Shown here piece after piece: positions 8,255-17,381 of a DNA stretch of 64,000 nt. The DNA is from Flammeovirga pectinis (GTDB lineage Bacteria > Bacteroidota > Bacteroidia > Cytophagales > Flammeovirgaceae), in NCBI RefSeq assembly GCF_003970675.1, contig NZ_CP034562.1, positions 1,798,001 through 1,862,000 on the forward strand, in the 5' to 3' direction. A model generated the notes under the pieces. It did no database searches. It was not told the origin of the DNA and worked only from the letters and a program-made list of their open reading frames with translations. Each line of letters starts with the position of its first letter. Position 1 is the first letter of the stretch. Position numbers and translations under genes: made by a program.

Positions 8255-9475
8255 CTATTTTAAAATATTGTGACCCATTTTATCTCTTTTTGTTTCTAAA
8301 TACTTTTTATTGTATTTATTTGGAGTGATCTCAATTGCCACTGAATCAACTATTTCTAAACCATATCCAATAAGCCCTGCACGTTTTTTAGGGTTATTAG
8401 AAATAAGATTCATTTTAGAAATACCCAGTTTTCTTAAAATTTGAGCACCAACACCATAATCTCTTTGGTCAGATTTAAACCCTAAAGCTTGATTAGCTTC
8501 AACAGTGTCCATTCCTTCTTCCTGAAGTTTATAAGCCTTAAGTTTATTTACTAAACCAATGCCTCTTCCTTCTTGATTCATATAAAGAATAACACCTCTT
8601 CCTTCTTTTTCAATCATTTCCATAGCTCCATGTAATTGTGGTCCACAATCACATCTACAAGAACCAAAGATATCACCAGTAACACAAGATGAGTGAACCC
8701 TTACCAAAACAGGATCTTCTTTATCAGAAATATCACCTTTGATTAAAGCTAAATGTAATTCACCTGTATTAGTCTGACGGAAAGCTTTTAAATTGAAATG
8801 GCCAAACTCAGTAGGCATATCAACACCAATTTCTTCTTCAACTAGAGAATCTTCTAATTTTAATCTGTATTGAATTAAATCTTCAATACTAATTAATTTA
8901 AGATTATGCTTTTTAGCAACCTCAACTAAGTTAGGTAGTCGAGCCATTGATCCATCATCATTCATGATCTCAACAAGAACACCTGCTGCTTGTAATCCAG
9001 CTAATCTAGCTAAATCAATTGATGCTTCTGTGTGACCAGTTCTTCTTAAAACACCACCACGTTTTGCCTTTAAAGGGAAAATATGACCAGGTTTACCAAG
9101 AATTGCAGGATCAACATCAGGGTCTGCTAATGCTAATACTGTTTTCGCTCTATCACTTGCAGAGATACCAGTAGTACATCCATGACCAATTAAATCAACA
9201 GATACAGTAAAAGGAGTTTCGAAAGCGGCAGTATTTTTACCAACCATCAATTCTAAACCTAATTCTTCACAACGATCTTCGATTATTGCACAGCAAATTA
9301 ATCCTCGTCCTTCTTTTGACATGAAATTGATTATTTCTGGTGTTACTTTCTCAGCAGCACAGATAAAATCACCTTCGTTTTCTCTATCTTCATCATCTAC
9401 GACAATTACTATTTCACCATTTTTGATTGCTTCAATAGCATCCTCGATAGAATCTAACTTAAATTTTTCAGCCAT
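8255..9475 (-). CDS. ribBA: Bifunctional 3,4-dihydroxy-2-butanone-4-phosphate synthase / GTP cyclohydrolase II
   Basis: Makes both starting materials of riboflavin: 3,4-dihydroxy-2-butanone 4-phosphate from ribulose 5-phosphate (N-terminal half) and the diaminopyrimidine from GTP (C-terminal half). The RibB domain (about 1-205) shows [11 protein letters not shown] (27-37) and [13 protein letters not shown] near 144. The RibA domain shows the zinc cysteines C264, C275 and C277 in HSSCVTGD and CRCDCGPQL, and EGRGIGL. Length 406 is normal for the fusion. I looked for an FMN riboswitch in the leader and did not find one. Confidence 0.97.
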   Translation of the reverse strand: MAEKFKLDSIEDAIEAIKNGEIVIVVDDEDRENEGDFICAAEKVTPEIINFMSKEGRGLICCAIIEDRCEELGLELMVGKNTAAFETPFTVSVDLIGHGCTTGISASDRAKTVLALADPDVDPAILGKPGHIFPLKAKRGGVLRRTGHTEASIDLARLAGLQAAGVLVEIMNDDGSMARLPNLVEVAKKHNLKLISIEDLIQYRLKLEDSLVEEEIGVDMPTEFGHFNLKAFRQTNTGELHLALIKGDISDKEDPVLVRVHSSCVTGDIFGSCRCDCGPQLHGAMEMIEKEGRGVILYMNQEGRGIGLVNKLKAYKLQEEGMDTVEANQALGFKSDQRDYGVGAQILRKLGISKMNLISNNPKKRAGLIGYGLEIVDSVAIEITPNKYNKKYLETKRDKMGHNILK

Positions 9476-9580
9476 TTTTTATTTGTGAGTGTACATTTTT
9501 TATGATCGTAATTGAGAGCCTTTTTACCCTAACTACATAATCATATATGCATTTACTTATATGTTTATATAATTGTTTTA

Positions 9581-9615
9581 CAAAGTTACTATAAATAGTA
9601 GGATAATCATACAAA
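9581..9615 (-). promoter_or_regulatory. Candidate promoter of ribBA
   Basis: On the minus strand, TTTG (9615-9612), a 23-base spacer and TAACTTTG (9588-9581). The -7 element is exact; the spacer is 2-4 bases longer than usual. The leader would be about 100 bases. Confidence 0.35.
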
Positions 9616-9631
9616 AAGAATGATCGTTCAT

Positions 9632-9904
9632 CTATTTAAGAAAACTAGTCAATACAAAACTTAAAATAATAATAAAACCTCCCATCATGTACAATAAAAT
9701 CATACTAGATTGTAACCATTTATCAGATTTATCTTTACTGAATTGATAGAGTTGAGTAAAAATAAATATGCAGATAACACAAGTAATGAACACTGTAGTT
9801 TTATGGTTCAATTCACTTCTATGTATATCTAAAGCATATTTATAAATTAAATCTCCGAGGCCAATTCCAAACAAGGCACCAAGCCCAATGAATCTTCTTA
9901 ACAT
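9632..9904 (-). CDS. Small membrane protein, unknown function
   Basis: A 90-residue protein with three hydrophobic segments: about residues 5-22 (glycine-rich), 37-53 and 66-88. The loop between the first two is charged. The C-terminus is FLK. No motif that I recognise. The ORF has its own ATG at 9902-9904 and lies upstream of ribBA in the same direction, 156 bases apart with a promoter between, so it is probably a separate unit. Confidence 0.5.
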   Translation of the reverse strand: MLRRFIGLGALFGIGLGDLIYKYALDIHRSELNHKTTVFITCVICIFIFTQLYQFSKDKSDKWLQSSMILLYMMGGFIIILSFVLTSFLK

Positions 9905-10204
9905 TATAATTCTGATTTGTTAGAATCAAATTTGACTCTTTGAATAAGCCGCAAAACTAGGATTAATACTTCTATATATTACAAATTCTACATTTTTTTT
10001 AATAAAATTATCTACACTAGAAGTATTCATTAAAAAAATTACTGATAATAACACTTCTAGGTATACAATTGATTTATCTACAGAAGGCACCTTAAAGTAT
10101 TCATAATAAGTATTTTACTACTCGTTCTAAAGGATTTGAAAAAAATAATGTGAGTAAGGACCTTAAAAAAATACACTTTATTGCATATTGAATTGACTTA
10201 ATTA
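9905..10204. other. Divergent intergenic region with repeated half-sites
   Basis: About 380 bases (to 10283) separate the small membrane gene and ffh. I see no gene here. Three copies of a related sequence occur: AATACTTCTA (9965-9974), CTAGAAGTATT (10017-10027, reverse orientation) and AACACTTCTAG (10050-10060). The last two form an 8-bp inverted repeat, CTAGAAGT/ACTTCTAG. They may be operator half-sites or chance in AT-rich DNA. Confidence 0.3.
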
Positions 10205-10235
10205 TTGTTTATGACACTTGTAAACTTTATTTTTG
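10205..10235 (+). promoter_or_regulatory. Promoter of ffh
   Basis: TTGT (10205-10208), exactly 19 bases, then TATTTTTG (10228-10235): a good match to the Bacteroidota promoter pattern. The leader to the ATG at 10284 would be about 42 bases. Confidence 0.6.
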
Positions 10236-10283
10236 CTACCCAAACTGAATTAGTCATTATACAAGGAAAGATATACAGAATAT

Positions 10284-11660
10284 ATGTTTGATAATCTTAG
10301 TAACAGAATAGATCGAGCCTTAAAGAACATTAAAGGTGAAGGTTCGATCAGCGAAATTAACGTAGCTTCTACTGTTAAGGAAATTCGTCGTGCTTTATTA
10401 GAAGCCGATGTTAACTTTAAAGTAGCAAAAGAAATTACGAATGAAATTCGTGAGCAAGCACTAGGACAAAATATTCTTATAGATGTAAAACCTGGTCAAT
10501 TATTTACAAAAATTGTAAGTGATAAACTAACGGAATTAATGGGAAGCGAAATGGTTCCTTTTACTCCAACAGGGAATCCCGCTACAGTTTTAATTGCAGG
10601 TTTACAAGGTTCTGGTAAAACTACTTTTACTGGTAAACTAGGTTTAAGATTAAAAAAGCAAGGTAAACAAGTTTTATTAGTTGCTGCAGATGTTTATAGA
10701 CCTGCCGCAATTGATCAATTAGAAACACTAGGTGAACAAACTGGTGTTGAAGTTTATACTGAGCGTGAAAATAAAAATCCAGTTTCTATTGCGGAGAATG
10801 CTGTTAAGTATGCAAAAGAAAATGGTAAATCTATTGTTGTAGTCGATACGGCTGGTCGTTTAGCAATTGATGAGCAAATGATGGATGAGATTGAAGCTGT
10901 TAAAAAAGCTATCAATCCTTCTGAAACTTTGTTTGTTGTTGATTCGATGACAGGTCAGGATGCTGTAAATACAGCAAAGACATTCAACGATAGACTTGAT
11001 TTTGATGGTGTTGTTTTAACTAAGTTAGATGGTGATACTCGTGGTGGTGCCGCTTTATCTATTCGTAGAGTAGTAGAGAAGCCTATTAAGTTTATCTCGA
11101 CAGGTGAAAAACTAGAAAATACTCTAGATGAGTTCTACCCTGAACGTATGGCTCAGCGTATTCTTGGTATGGGTGATGTTGTCTCTTTAGTAGAAAGAGC
11201 ACAAGAAGCATTCGATGAAGAAGAAGCAAGGAGATTAAACAAGAAATTACGTAAAAACCAATTTGATTTTAATGACCTTCTTTCTCAAATTCAGCACATC
11301 AAAAAGATGGGTGATTTGAAAGATTTGATTGGAATGGTACCTGGTTTAAATAAAATGGTTAAAGATCAAGAAATTGATTCTGACGCATTTAAACCTGTTG
11401 AAGCAATTATCCAATCTATGACTCCGTATGAAAAAGCTAATCCGGATTCTTTAGATCAATCTCGTAAGAAAAGACTTGCAACAGGTTCTGGTACTTCGGT
11501 ACAGCAAGTCAATAACCTAATCAAACAATTTGAAGAAATGCGTAAAATGATGCGTAAAGTAAACAAAATGTCTGGTATCCCTGGTATGGGTAAAAAAGGT
11601 GGAGCAAAAGGTGGTAAAAAAACTAGTTTACGTAACCGTTTAGGTGGTCGTAAAAAATAG
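10284..11660 (+). CDS. ffh: Signal recognition particle protein Ffh
   Basis: GTPase of the signal recognition particle: binds 4.5S RNA and signal sequences of nascent membrane proteins and delivers ribosomes to FtsY. Residues 1-90 form the N domain (with ALLEADVNFKV); the G domain shows P-loop GLQGSGKT (106-113), DTAGR, and TKLDGDTRGGAALS; the methionine-rich M domain from about 300 ends with MRKMMRKVNKMSGIPGMG and a Gly/Lys-rich tail. Length 458 is typical. It is monocistronic between its own promoter and a strong bidirectional terminator. Confidence 0.97.
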   Translation: MFDNLSNRIDRALKNIKGEGSISEINVASTVKEIRRALLEADVNFKVAKEITNEIREQALGQNILIDVKPGQLFTKIVSDKLTELMGSEMVPFTPTGNPATVLIAGLQGSGKTTFTGKLGLRLKKQGKQVLLVAADVYRPAAIDQLETLGEQTGVEVYTERENKNPVSIAENAVKYAKENGKSIVVVDTAGRLAIDEQMMDEIEAVKKAINPSETLFVVDSMTGQDAVNTAKTFNDRLDFDGVVLTKLDGDTRGGAALSIRRVVEKPIKFISTGEKLENTLDEFYPERMAQRILGMGDVVSLVERAQEAFDEEEARRLNKKLRKNQFDFNDLLSQIQHIKKMGDLKDLIGMVPGLNKMVKDQEIDSDAFKPVEAIIQSMTPYEKANPDSLDQSRKKRLATGSGTSVQQVNNLIKQFEEMRKMMRKVNKMSGIPGMGKKGGAKGGKKTSLRNRLGGRKK

Positions 11661-11678
11661 TACCTAGATATATATACA

Positions 11679-11716
11679 AAAACCCCATCAATCTAAAAAT
11701 TGATGGGGTTTTTGTT
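11679..11716. terminator. Bidirectional terminator between ffh and murF
   Basis: A 12-bp perfect stem (AACCCCATCAAT, 11681-11692, with 11699-11710), with A-rich sequence on the left and T-rich on the right, so it can end both convergent transcripts. Confidence 0.9.
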
Positions 11717-12997
11717 TTATAATGAATTTTTCAATATTTCTAATCCCATACTTCTTGAGCCTTTTATTAGTATAAGTTCGGAGTTAATGGAGTGTTCGGA
11801 GAGGTAAGCAATAACTTCTTCTTTATTACTGAAGAAAAAAGCTTGATCATTTTCAAAGAATTTAAAACGATCACCTACAAAGATACAGTGATCATAATTT
11901 TGATCTATCGCAAGTTTTGAAATCCTCAGATGTTCTTCTTCGCTAATAGAGCCTAATTCAAACATATCTCCAAGTATACATCCTTTAGGTGATGAGCTAT
12001 CAATTTTAGTAAGATTTTCTATTGCAACTTCCATAGAAGATGGGTTTGCATTATAGGCATCCAAAATGAGTGTATTATTTTCGGTCTTAAAAATTTCAGA
12101 TCTATTATTTGAAGGAATATAAGCTGCAATTGCTCGATTCATTTTATCTTGATCAATACCCAAATTTTTTCCTACACAAAATGAAGTTAAGATATTTTCA
12201 AAATTATATGCTCCAAATAAATTAGTAGAAATCACGTCACCCTGTCTGTCCTTGTACACAATAAATGGATTGACTTCTACAAATTCCAAATTGGCAAAAT
12301 CATATTCATTACCATAATAGATAGGAGATTTCATTCTCTTAGACATATTATTTAAAATATCATCGTTCGAATTAATGTAAATCACACCATCATGTTTAAT
12401 AAGATAATCAAAGACTTCACTTTTAGCTCGGACATTTAATTCAAAACTACCAAAACCTTCAATATGATCCATTCCAATATTAGTCACAAAACCTTGGTTT
12501 GGCTTTCCTATTTTACAAAGTTCAGCAACTTCTCCTACATGGTTATCACCCATTTCAATTAATGCAACTTCAGTATCTAAAGGCATTGAAAGTAATGTTA
12601 GAGGAACGCCAATATGGTTATTGAAATTACCTTTTGTAGCATGAGTTTTAAAAGTTGTCTCACAAATTTTCACAAGAATTTCTTTTGTGGTTGTTTTACC
12701 ATTAGAACCTGTAATTGCAATAACTGGTATATCAAATTGTTCTCTGTGATGAGCAGCTAATTGTTGTAAAGTTGTAAGGGCATCATCAACTAAGATGAAT
12801 TTATCAGATTTAACAACAGTAGAATCGTCAACTACAACATATTTAGCACCTTTTTCTAGTGCTCCTTCTGCATATTTATTACCATCAAAATTCCCGCCTT
12901 TTAAAGCAAAAAATAGACAGTTTTCTTTAATATTTCTTGAGTCAGTACATATCTCACTGACTTCTAAATAGATACTATATAAATCTTCAATTTTCAT
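11717..12997 (-). CDS. murF: UDP-N-acetylmuramoyl-tripeptide--D-alanyl-D-alanine ligase
   Basis: Adds the D-Ala-D-Ala dipeptide to the UDP-MurNAc tripeptide, last cytoplasmic step of the peptidoglycan precursor. The Mur ligase ATP loop ITGSNGKTTTKE is at about 95-106; the N-terminal substrate domain has DSRNIKENCLFFALKG (19-34) as in MurF/MurE; TKGNFNNHIGVPLTLL and EMGDNHVGE follow; the C-terminal domain has LDAYNANPSSM, typical of MurF. At 426 residues it has the usual length. It is a single gene here, not part of a dcw cluster. Confidence 0.94.
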   Translation of the reverse strand: MKIEDLYSIYLEVSEICTDSRNIKENCLFFALKGGNFDGNKYAEGALEKGAKYVVVDDSTVVKSDKFILVDDALTTLQQLAAHHREQFDIPVIAITGSNGKTTTKEILVKICETTFKTHATKGNFNNHIGVPLTLLSMPLDTEVALIEMGDNHVGEVAELCKIGKPNQGFVTNIGMDHIEGFGSFELNVRAKSEVFDYLIKHDGVIYINSNDDILNNMSKRMKSPIYYGNEYDFANLEFVEVNPFIVYKDRQGDVISTNLFGAYNFENILTSFCVGKNLGIDQDKMNRAIAAYIPSNNRSEIFKTENNTLILDAYNANPSSMEVAIENLTKIDSSSPKGCILGDMFELGSISEEEHLRISKLAIDQNYDHCIFVGDRFKFFENDQAFFFSNKEEVIAYLSEHSINSELILIKGSRSMGLEILKNSL

Positions 12998-13186
12998 ATT
13001 AAAAAAGGATATTTTTATGCAATCTGATAAGATAAATTTGTTATTGCAATATTATCAAAATTAAAAAACTGACAAAAATCATATACTTGATTTTTCAATA
13101 TCACTCAAATAAGTAGAGAAAATATCGCAAATTGCAAAAGTAAAATATTTACAAATTAACTTTTTAACTTTTAAATACACAAACAA

Positions 13187-14119
13187 ATGAAAGTAACAGT
13201 AGTGGGTGCGGGTGCAGTAGGTGCAAGTTGTGCAGAGTATATTGCAATTAAAGATTTCGCTGACGAAATTGTGTTAGTAGATATCAAAGAAGGTTTCGCA
13301 GAAGGAAAAGCAATGGACTTAATGCAAACTGCTTCTTTAAACGGTTTTGATTCTACAATCACTGGAGTAACTAACGACTATGCAGCAACTGCTGGTACTG
13401 ACGTTGCTGTTATTACAAGTGGTATTCCTCGTAAGCCAGGTATGACTCGTGAAGAGCTTATCGGTATCAACGCAGGTATTGTGAAAACTGTTTCTGAGAA
13501 TTTAATTAAGCATTCTCCAAAAGTAATTATTATCGTAGTATCTAACCCAATGGATACAATGACTTATTTAGCTGCTAAAGCTACAGGTCTTCCTAAAAAC
13601 CGTATTATCGGTATGGGTGGTGCATTGGATAGTGCTCGTTTTAAATATCGTTTAGCTGAAGCTTTAGGTTGTCCTCAATCTGACGTTTCTGGTATGGTTA
13701 TCGGTGGTCACTCTGACGTAGGAATGGTTCCGTTGATCGAAAAAGCTGTTCGTAATTCAGTACCAGTTTCTGAATTCTTATCTGAAGAGCAAAAATCAGC
13801 AATCGTAGAAGCTACTAAAGTTGGTGGTGCTACACTAACTAAATTATTAGGTACTTCTGCTTGGTATGCTCCAGGTGCTGCAGTTTCTGAATTAGTTAAA
13901 GCTGTTGCTTTAGATTCTAAGAAAATGTTCCCATGTTCAGCTCTATTAGAAGGTGAGTATGGTTTAAATGATCTTTGTATCGGTGTACCAGTTATTATTG
14001 GTAAAAACGGTATCGAAAAAATCGTTGAAATCGAATTATCAGAAGACGAAAAAGCAAAATTAGTTGCTTCTGCTGAAGGTGTTAAGAAAACTAACGCTCT
14101 TTTAGAAGTTACTGCATAG
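13187..14119 (+). CDS. mdh: Malate dehydrogenase
   Basis: NAD-dependent interconversion of malate and oxaloacetate in the citric acid cycle. The 310-residue product has the Rossmann motif GAGAVGASCAEYIA (7-20), the acidic residue after strand 2 (VDIKEG, about 31-36) expected for NAD binding, the SGIPRKPGMTR mobile loop with substrate arginines (near 79-89), VVSNPMDTMTYLA, and the catalytic His in GGHSDVGMVPL (near 175). This is the LDH-like tetrameric MDH class found in Bacteroidota. Codon use is rich in common tRNAs, suggesting strong expression. A terminator follows at 14158-14190. Confidence 0.96.
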   Translation: MKVTVVGAGAVGASCAEYIAIKDFADEIVLVDIKEGFAEGKAMDLMQTASLNGFDSTITGVTNDYAATAGTDVAVITSGIPRKPGMTREELIGINAGIVKTVSENLIKHSPKVIIIVVSNPMDTMTYLAAKATGLPKNRIIGMGGALDSARFKYRLAEALGCPQSDVSGMVIGGHSDVGMVPLIEKAVRNSVPVSEFLSEEQKSAIVEATKVGGATLTKLLGTSAWYAPGAAVSELVKAVALDSKKMFPCSALLEGEYGLNDLCIGVPVIIGKNGIEKIVEIELSEDEKAKLVASAEGVKKTNALLEVTA

Positions 14120-14157
14120 TTATCTATAAATAGAGTTTATCTATTTTAATAATATTG

Positions 14158-14190
14158 AAGGCTATCTCTTTATTGAGGTAGCCTTTTTTA
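14158..14190 (+). terminator. Intrinsic terminator after mdh
   Basis: Stem AAGGCTATCTC with GAGGTAGCCTT (one wobble pair), 6-base loop, then seven T. Confidence 0.88.
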
Positions 14191-14260
14191 TTTCAAATAT
14201 TTTAAGGTGACTACTTAATATTTAACAATTTTAAAAAGATGATTAATTCCTTTAAAAAAG

Positions 14261-14274
14261 CACCTTTAAAGGTG
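14261..14274. repeat. Perfect 14-bp palindrome upstream of protoporphyrinogen oxidase gene
   Basis: CACCTTTAAAGGTG is fully self-complementary and lies 54 bases before the ATG of the next gene. A further copy of the AAGGTG half occurs at 14203-14208. It could be an operator; I cannot name a regulator. Confidence 0.4.
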
Positions 14275-14328
14275 TATGGAGTTATTTTTTGATTTAAATT
14301 GCATCTTACATTAATCGATGATAGGATA

Positions 14329-15654
14329 ATGAGAATAGGAATAATAGGAGGTGGGATATCAGGTCTAACAACTGCTTTTTTATTAAAAGAAAAAGGATTT
14401 GATTGTGTAGTTTTAGAAGCTGCGCAAACTTCTGGTGGTTGTATACAAACAGATACTATAGAGAATAGAATCTATGAAAACGGACCAAACTCTCTTTTAT
14501 TAACAGAAAGTCATTTAGACTTAATCAATAGGCTTGGAATAACGAATGAGTTGTTAGAAGCAGAGGGTGTTAATAAAGATAGATTTATTCTTAGAAATGG
14601 GAAATATAGAATCTTACCTTCTGGTCCTCAGAATTTCTTCTCCAATTCATTTTTCTCATGGTCTTCAAAATTTAAGATAATGACTGAATTTTGGAGGAAA
14701 AATAAACCTTCATCAGAAATTGAATCATTATATGATTTTATCAATAGGAGATTTAATGATGAGATTTGTGATTATGCTCTTGACCCTTTTGTTTCTGGAA
14801 TTTATGCAGGAGATGCTAAAAAGTTAGCGGTTAAAGCAGCTTTCCCTGCCTTGTATGAAGCAGAAAAAGAATATGGTTCTATTATCAAAGGAATGATAAA
14901 ATCATCTAAGAAGAATAAAGAAAAAGGAGCTCCGACTCAAAGAAAAAAAGCATTTAGTTTTAAGAAAGGTTTATCTACTTTTATTGATGGCTTATCATCA
15001 AAAGTAGAAGTCAAATTGAATACTAAGGTTGTAGATATAAAAAAGGAAGGAGATCAATTCAAAATTATAACTGATAAAGATACTTTACTGTTTGATAAAG
15101 TAATTGTAACTTCTTCAGCTCATACTACGGCTCAATTCATTAAGAATTTATTACCTTCAATTTCAAAGCAATTGAATAACCTTTACGCACCTCCAATGTG
15201 TATTGTTCATTCCGTTTATAAGAAAGATGATATTGAACGCCCAATTGGTTTTGGCGGACTAAATCCTTTGTTAGAAAAAACATTTACCTCGGGTAGTATA
15301 TGGAGTAGCTGTATATTTCCAAATAGAGCAGGAGCTGACGAGGTTCTAGTAACAAGTTTTGTAGGTGGTGTACAACGTGCAAAAAATACATTACTTTCTG
15401 AAGATGAAATTAAATCTAATGTGAAATTAGAATTAGCTAAAACTTTGGATTTTAATGAAGAGCCTGTCTTCCAGAAAATATACAAATGGGAAAAAGCAAT
15501 ACCTCAATATTCTGCAGAGATATTAAAACTTTGGGATGATTTAGAAACGAATGCTATTCCAAACCTTTATTTCAATGCCAACTGGAAAGGAGGGATTTCT
15601 GTACCAAATTGTATTGATAACTCAATTAAATTAGTCGATTCTCTAGATAAATAA
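14329..15654 (+). CDS. hemG: Oxygen-dependent protoporphyrinogen oxidase (HemY type)
   Basis: FAD enzyme that oxidises protoporphyrinogen IX (or, in some bacteria, coproporphyrinogen III) late in haem synthesis. I start at the ATG 14329, which puts the dinucleotide-binding motif IGIIGGGISGLTTAFLL right at the N-terminus; a TTG 30 bases upstream would only add a non-conserved stretch. After the FAD motif come EAAQTSGGCIQT (with the conserved GG), ENGPNSLLL, and DPFVSGIYAGDAKKLAVKAAFP, all typical of the family. The C-terminus has NWKGGISVPNCI for FAD closure. Length 441 is usual. Protoporphyrinogen and coproporphyrinogen specificity cannot be told apart by eye. Confidence 0.88.
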   Translation: MRIGIIGGGISGLTTAFLLKEKGFDCVVLEAAQTSGGCIQTDTIENRIYENGPNSLLLTESHLDLINRLGITNELLEAEGVNKDRFILRNGKYRILPSGPQNFFSNSFFSWSSKFKIMTEFWRKNKPSSEIESLYDFINRRFNDEICDYALDPFVSGIYAGDAKKLAVKAAFPALYEAEKEYGSIIKGMIKSSKKNKEKGAPTQRKKAFSFKKGLSTFIDGLSSKVEVKLNTKVVDIKKEGDQFKIITDKDTLLFDKVIVTSSAHTTAQFIKNLLPSISKQLNNLYAPPMCIVHSVYKKDDIERPIGFGGLNPLLEKTFTSGSIWSSCIFPNRAGADEVLVTSFVGGVQRAKNTLLSEDEIKSNVKLELAKTLDFNEEPVFQKIYKWEKAIPQYSAEILKLWDDLETNAIPNLYFNANWKGGISVPNCIDNSIKLVDSLDK

Positions 15655-15663
15655 ATTATATAA

Positions 15664-15693
15664 TTTGATTTTCTAGATAAATCTATATTTTTG
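15664..15693 (+). promoter_or_regulatory. Promoter of the transaldolase-like gene
   Basis: TTTG (15664-15667), 18-base spacer, TATTTTTG (15686-15693). Both elements match the Bacteroidota consensus. The start codon is at 15729. Confidence 0.55.
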
Positions 15694-15728
15694 TCTTGAT
15701 TTTAAACACGATTAAACGTCTTTGACTT

Positions 15729-16385
15729 ATGAAATTTTTTATAGACACAGCTAACTTAGAAGAAATTAAAGAAGCACATGCTTTAGGTGTATTGGATGGT
15801 GTAACAACTAACCCATCTTTAATGGCTAAAATAGGTGTTAAAGGAACTAAAGCTGTAAACGCACATTACAAAGCTATCTGTGAAATTACTGATGGAGATG
15901 TAAGTGCTGAAGTACTTTCTACAAACTATGAGGATATGATTAAAGAAGGAGAAGTCCTTGCTGCAATCGATCCTAAAATTGTTGTAAAAGTACCTATGAT
16001 TGAAGACGGTGTAAAAGCAATCAAATATTTCTCTAGTAAAGGAATTGATACAAATTGTACACTAATCTTTTCTGCAGGGCAGGCATTATTAGCAGCTAAA
16101 GCTGGAGCTACATATGTATCGCCATTTATTGGTAGATTAGACGATGTTTCTACAGATGGATTACAATTGGTAGAAGATATTGTTGATATTTTTGAAAACT
16201 ACGGTTTTGGAACTCAAGTATTAGCGGCATCGGTACGTCATCCAATGCATATTTTAGATTGTGCTAAATTAGGTGCAGATGTAGCAACTTGTCCACTTAG
16301 TGTAATTAAATCTTTATTAAACCACCCTTTAACAGATAAAGGTTTAGCTCAGTTTGTAGCTGATGCTAAAAAAATGGAGGAGTAA
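15729..16385 (+). CDS. fsa: Transaldolase / fructose-6-phosphate aldolase family protein
   Basis: Small (218-residue) class I aldolase of the TalC/Fsa type, which forms a Schiff base and transfers or cleaves dihydroxyacetone units of sugar phosphates. The N-terminal [16 protein letters not shown] and [11 protein letters not shown] are diagnostic. The Schiff-base lysine is in VVKVPM (about 83-88), followed by [17 protein letters not shown] and SPFIGRLDD. Fsa and short transaldolases share these features, so the exact reaction is open; a pentose phosphate role is most likely. It has its own promoter and terminator. Confidence 0.92.
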   Translation: MKFFIDTANLEEIKEAHALGVLDGVTTNPSLMAKIGVKGTKAVNAHYKAICEITDGDVSAEVLSTNYEDMIKEGEVLAAIDPKIVVKVPMIEDGVKAIKYFSSKGIDTNCTLIFSAGQALLAAKAGATYVSPFIGRLDDVSTDGLQLVEDIVDIFENYGFGTQVLAASVRHPMHILDCAKLGADVATCPLSVIKSLLNHPLTDKGLAQFVADAKKMEE

Positions 16386-16407
16386 AAGTATTTTATTTCA
16401 ATAAACT

Positions 16408-16442
16408 AATGAGGCATTCATAATAGAATGCCTCATTTTTAT
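16408..16442 (+). terminator. Intrinsic terminator after fsa
   Basis: Stem AATGAGGCATT (16408-16418) with AATGCCTCATT (16427-16437), then T-rich sequence. The next ORF starts only 12 bases later, so its promoter must overlap this hairpin or readthrough must occur. Confidence 0.88.
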
Positions 16443-16453
16443 TACATTGTTTT

Positions 16454-16657
16454 ATGTACATTATAAAAGTAAAAGGGAAAGCAAAAATTCCAAATTACAT
16501 TCAACTTCGAGACGAGGATTTTGTATTAATTGCTTATTTTAGAGCGGATAGACCTTTGACTAAATTAGAAAAATATGGTTTAGAAGGTAAAGAAGAAGCT
16601 CTTAAGGGTGTTATTGAACAGCTTCCTTTTGGTAAGATTCAAAAATTGGAGATCTAA
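16454..16657 (+). CDS. Small conserved-looking protein upstream of an FtsE-like ATPase
   Basis: A 67-residue soluble protein, MYIIKVKGKAKIPNYIQL at the start and FGKIQKLEI at the end, with a basic N-terminal strand and a central YFRADRPLTKLEKYGLEG motif. I recall similar short ORFs next to ftsE-like genes in Cytophagales, but I cannot name a family. It ends 7 bases before the ATP-binding protein gene, so the two are probably translated from one message. Confidence 0.6.
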   Translation: MYIIKVKGKAKIPNYIQLRDEDFVLIAYFRADRPLTKLEKYGLEGKEEALKGVIEQLPFGKIQKLEI

Positions 16658-16664
16658 TATAAAT

Positions 16665-17381
16665 ATGAATCACATAGTATCTTTAAGAAATGTAAAAGTA
16701 AAATATGAAGACGCAGTAATATTTTCTAATATCACTTTAGATATTGCTAAAGGTGAATTTATATATTTACTAGGACCAACAGGTAGTGGTAAATCATCCA
16801 TCTTAAAATTACTTTATGCTGATTTACATCCATCTGAAGGGGTAATTAAAGTAAATGATTTTAATGTTTCTTCTATTGAAGAAAAGCAAATTCCTTTCTT
16901 AAGGAGGTCTTTAGGAGTTATTTTTCAAGACTTTGAACTTCTGACGGATAGGAATGTTCTAGAAAACCTAATTTTTGTAATGAAAGCAACTGGTTGGACT
17001 AGTAAGACATCTATGCTTAACAAAGTAGATGATTTATTGGATTTAGTAAAGTTGCCTAAAATTACAAAAGAAAAAATGCCACATCAATTATCTGGAGGGG
17101 AACAACAAAGAGTAGCTATTGCTAGAGCTTTGGTAAATAATCCAGATTTAATAATTGCCGATGAACCTACGGGTAACTTAGACCCCAAAGTATCACGCTC
17201 TATTTTACAACTCTTTACAGAAATTAATGATAAAGGGACAAGTATTATAATGGCGACACATCAGCATTCTTTTTTAAAAATTAATCCACAAAGAACAATT
17301 ATCTGTGAAGGGTCTGAAATTAAAGACATTTCTAAAGAGCAAGTTCAACAAAAACTAGATTTAGGAAATCAAAATGGCTAA
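16665..17381 (+). CDS. ftsE: FtsE-like ABC transporter ATP-binding protein
   Basis: ATPase subunit that, with the FtsX membrane protein, is thought to control septal peptidoglycan hydrolases. The 238-residue protein shows Walker A GPTGSGKSS, the Q-loop GVIFQDFELLTDRNVLENL typical of FtsE, signature LSGGEQQR, Walker B LIIADEPTG, and the switch His in MATHQH. I chose ATG 16665; an upstream GTG at 16608 would overlap the 67-aa ORF and adds nothing conserved. No ftsX is adjacent. The last 8 bases overlap the DUF983 gene, indicating coupling. Confidence 0.85.
   Translation: MNHIVSLRNVKVKYEDAVIFSNITLDIAKGEFIYLLGPTGSGKSSILKLLYADLHPSEGVIKVNDFNVSSIEEKQIPFLRRSLGVIFQDFELLTDRNVLENLIFVMKATGWTSKTSMLNKVDDLLDLVKLPKITKEKMPHQLSGGEQQRVAIARALVNNPDLIIADEPTGNLDPKVSRSILQLFTEINDKGTSIIMATHQHSFLKINPQRTIICEGSEIKDISKEQVQQKLDLGNQNG

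Noticed and set aside
9476-9631. Possible FMN riboswitch upstream of ribBA
   Set aside because: The conserved RFN element sequences (AGGGCAGGG, GACCGGCGGT type) are absent on either strand; the leader is AT-rich and unstructured.
13171-13362. Minus-strand ORF over the mdh start
   Set aside because: Antisense shadow of a well-supported gene.
14240-14293. 17-codon ORF (ATG at 14240 to TGA) before the protoporphyrinogen oxidase gene
   Set aside because: Very short, overlaps the palindrome and lacks similarity to known leader peptides; probably chance.
15216-15485. Minus-strand ORF of 89 codons inside the protoporphyrinogen oxidase gene
   Set aside because: Antisense shadow; the plus-strand product has all family motifs.
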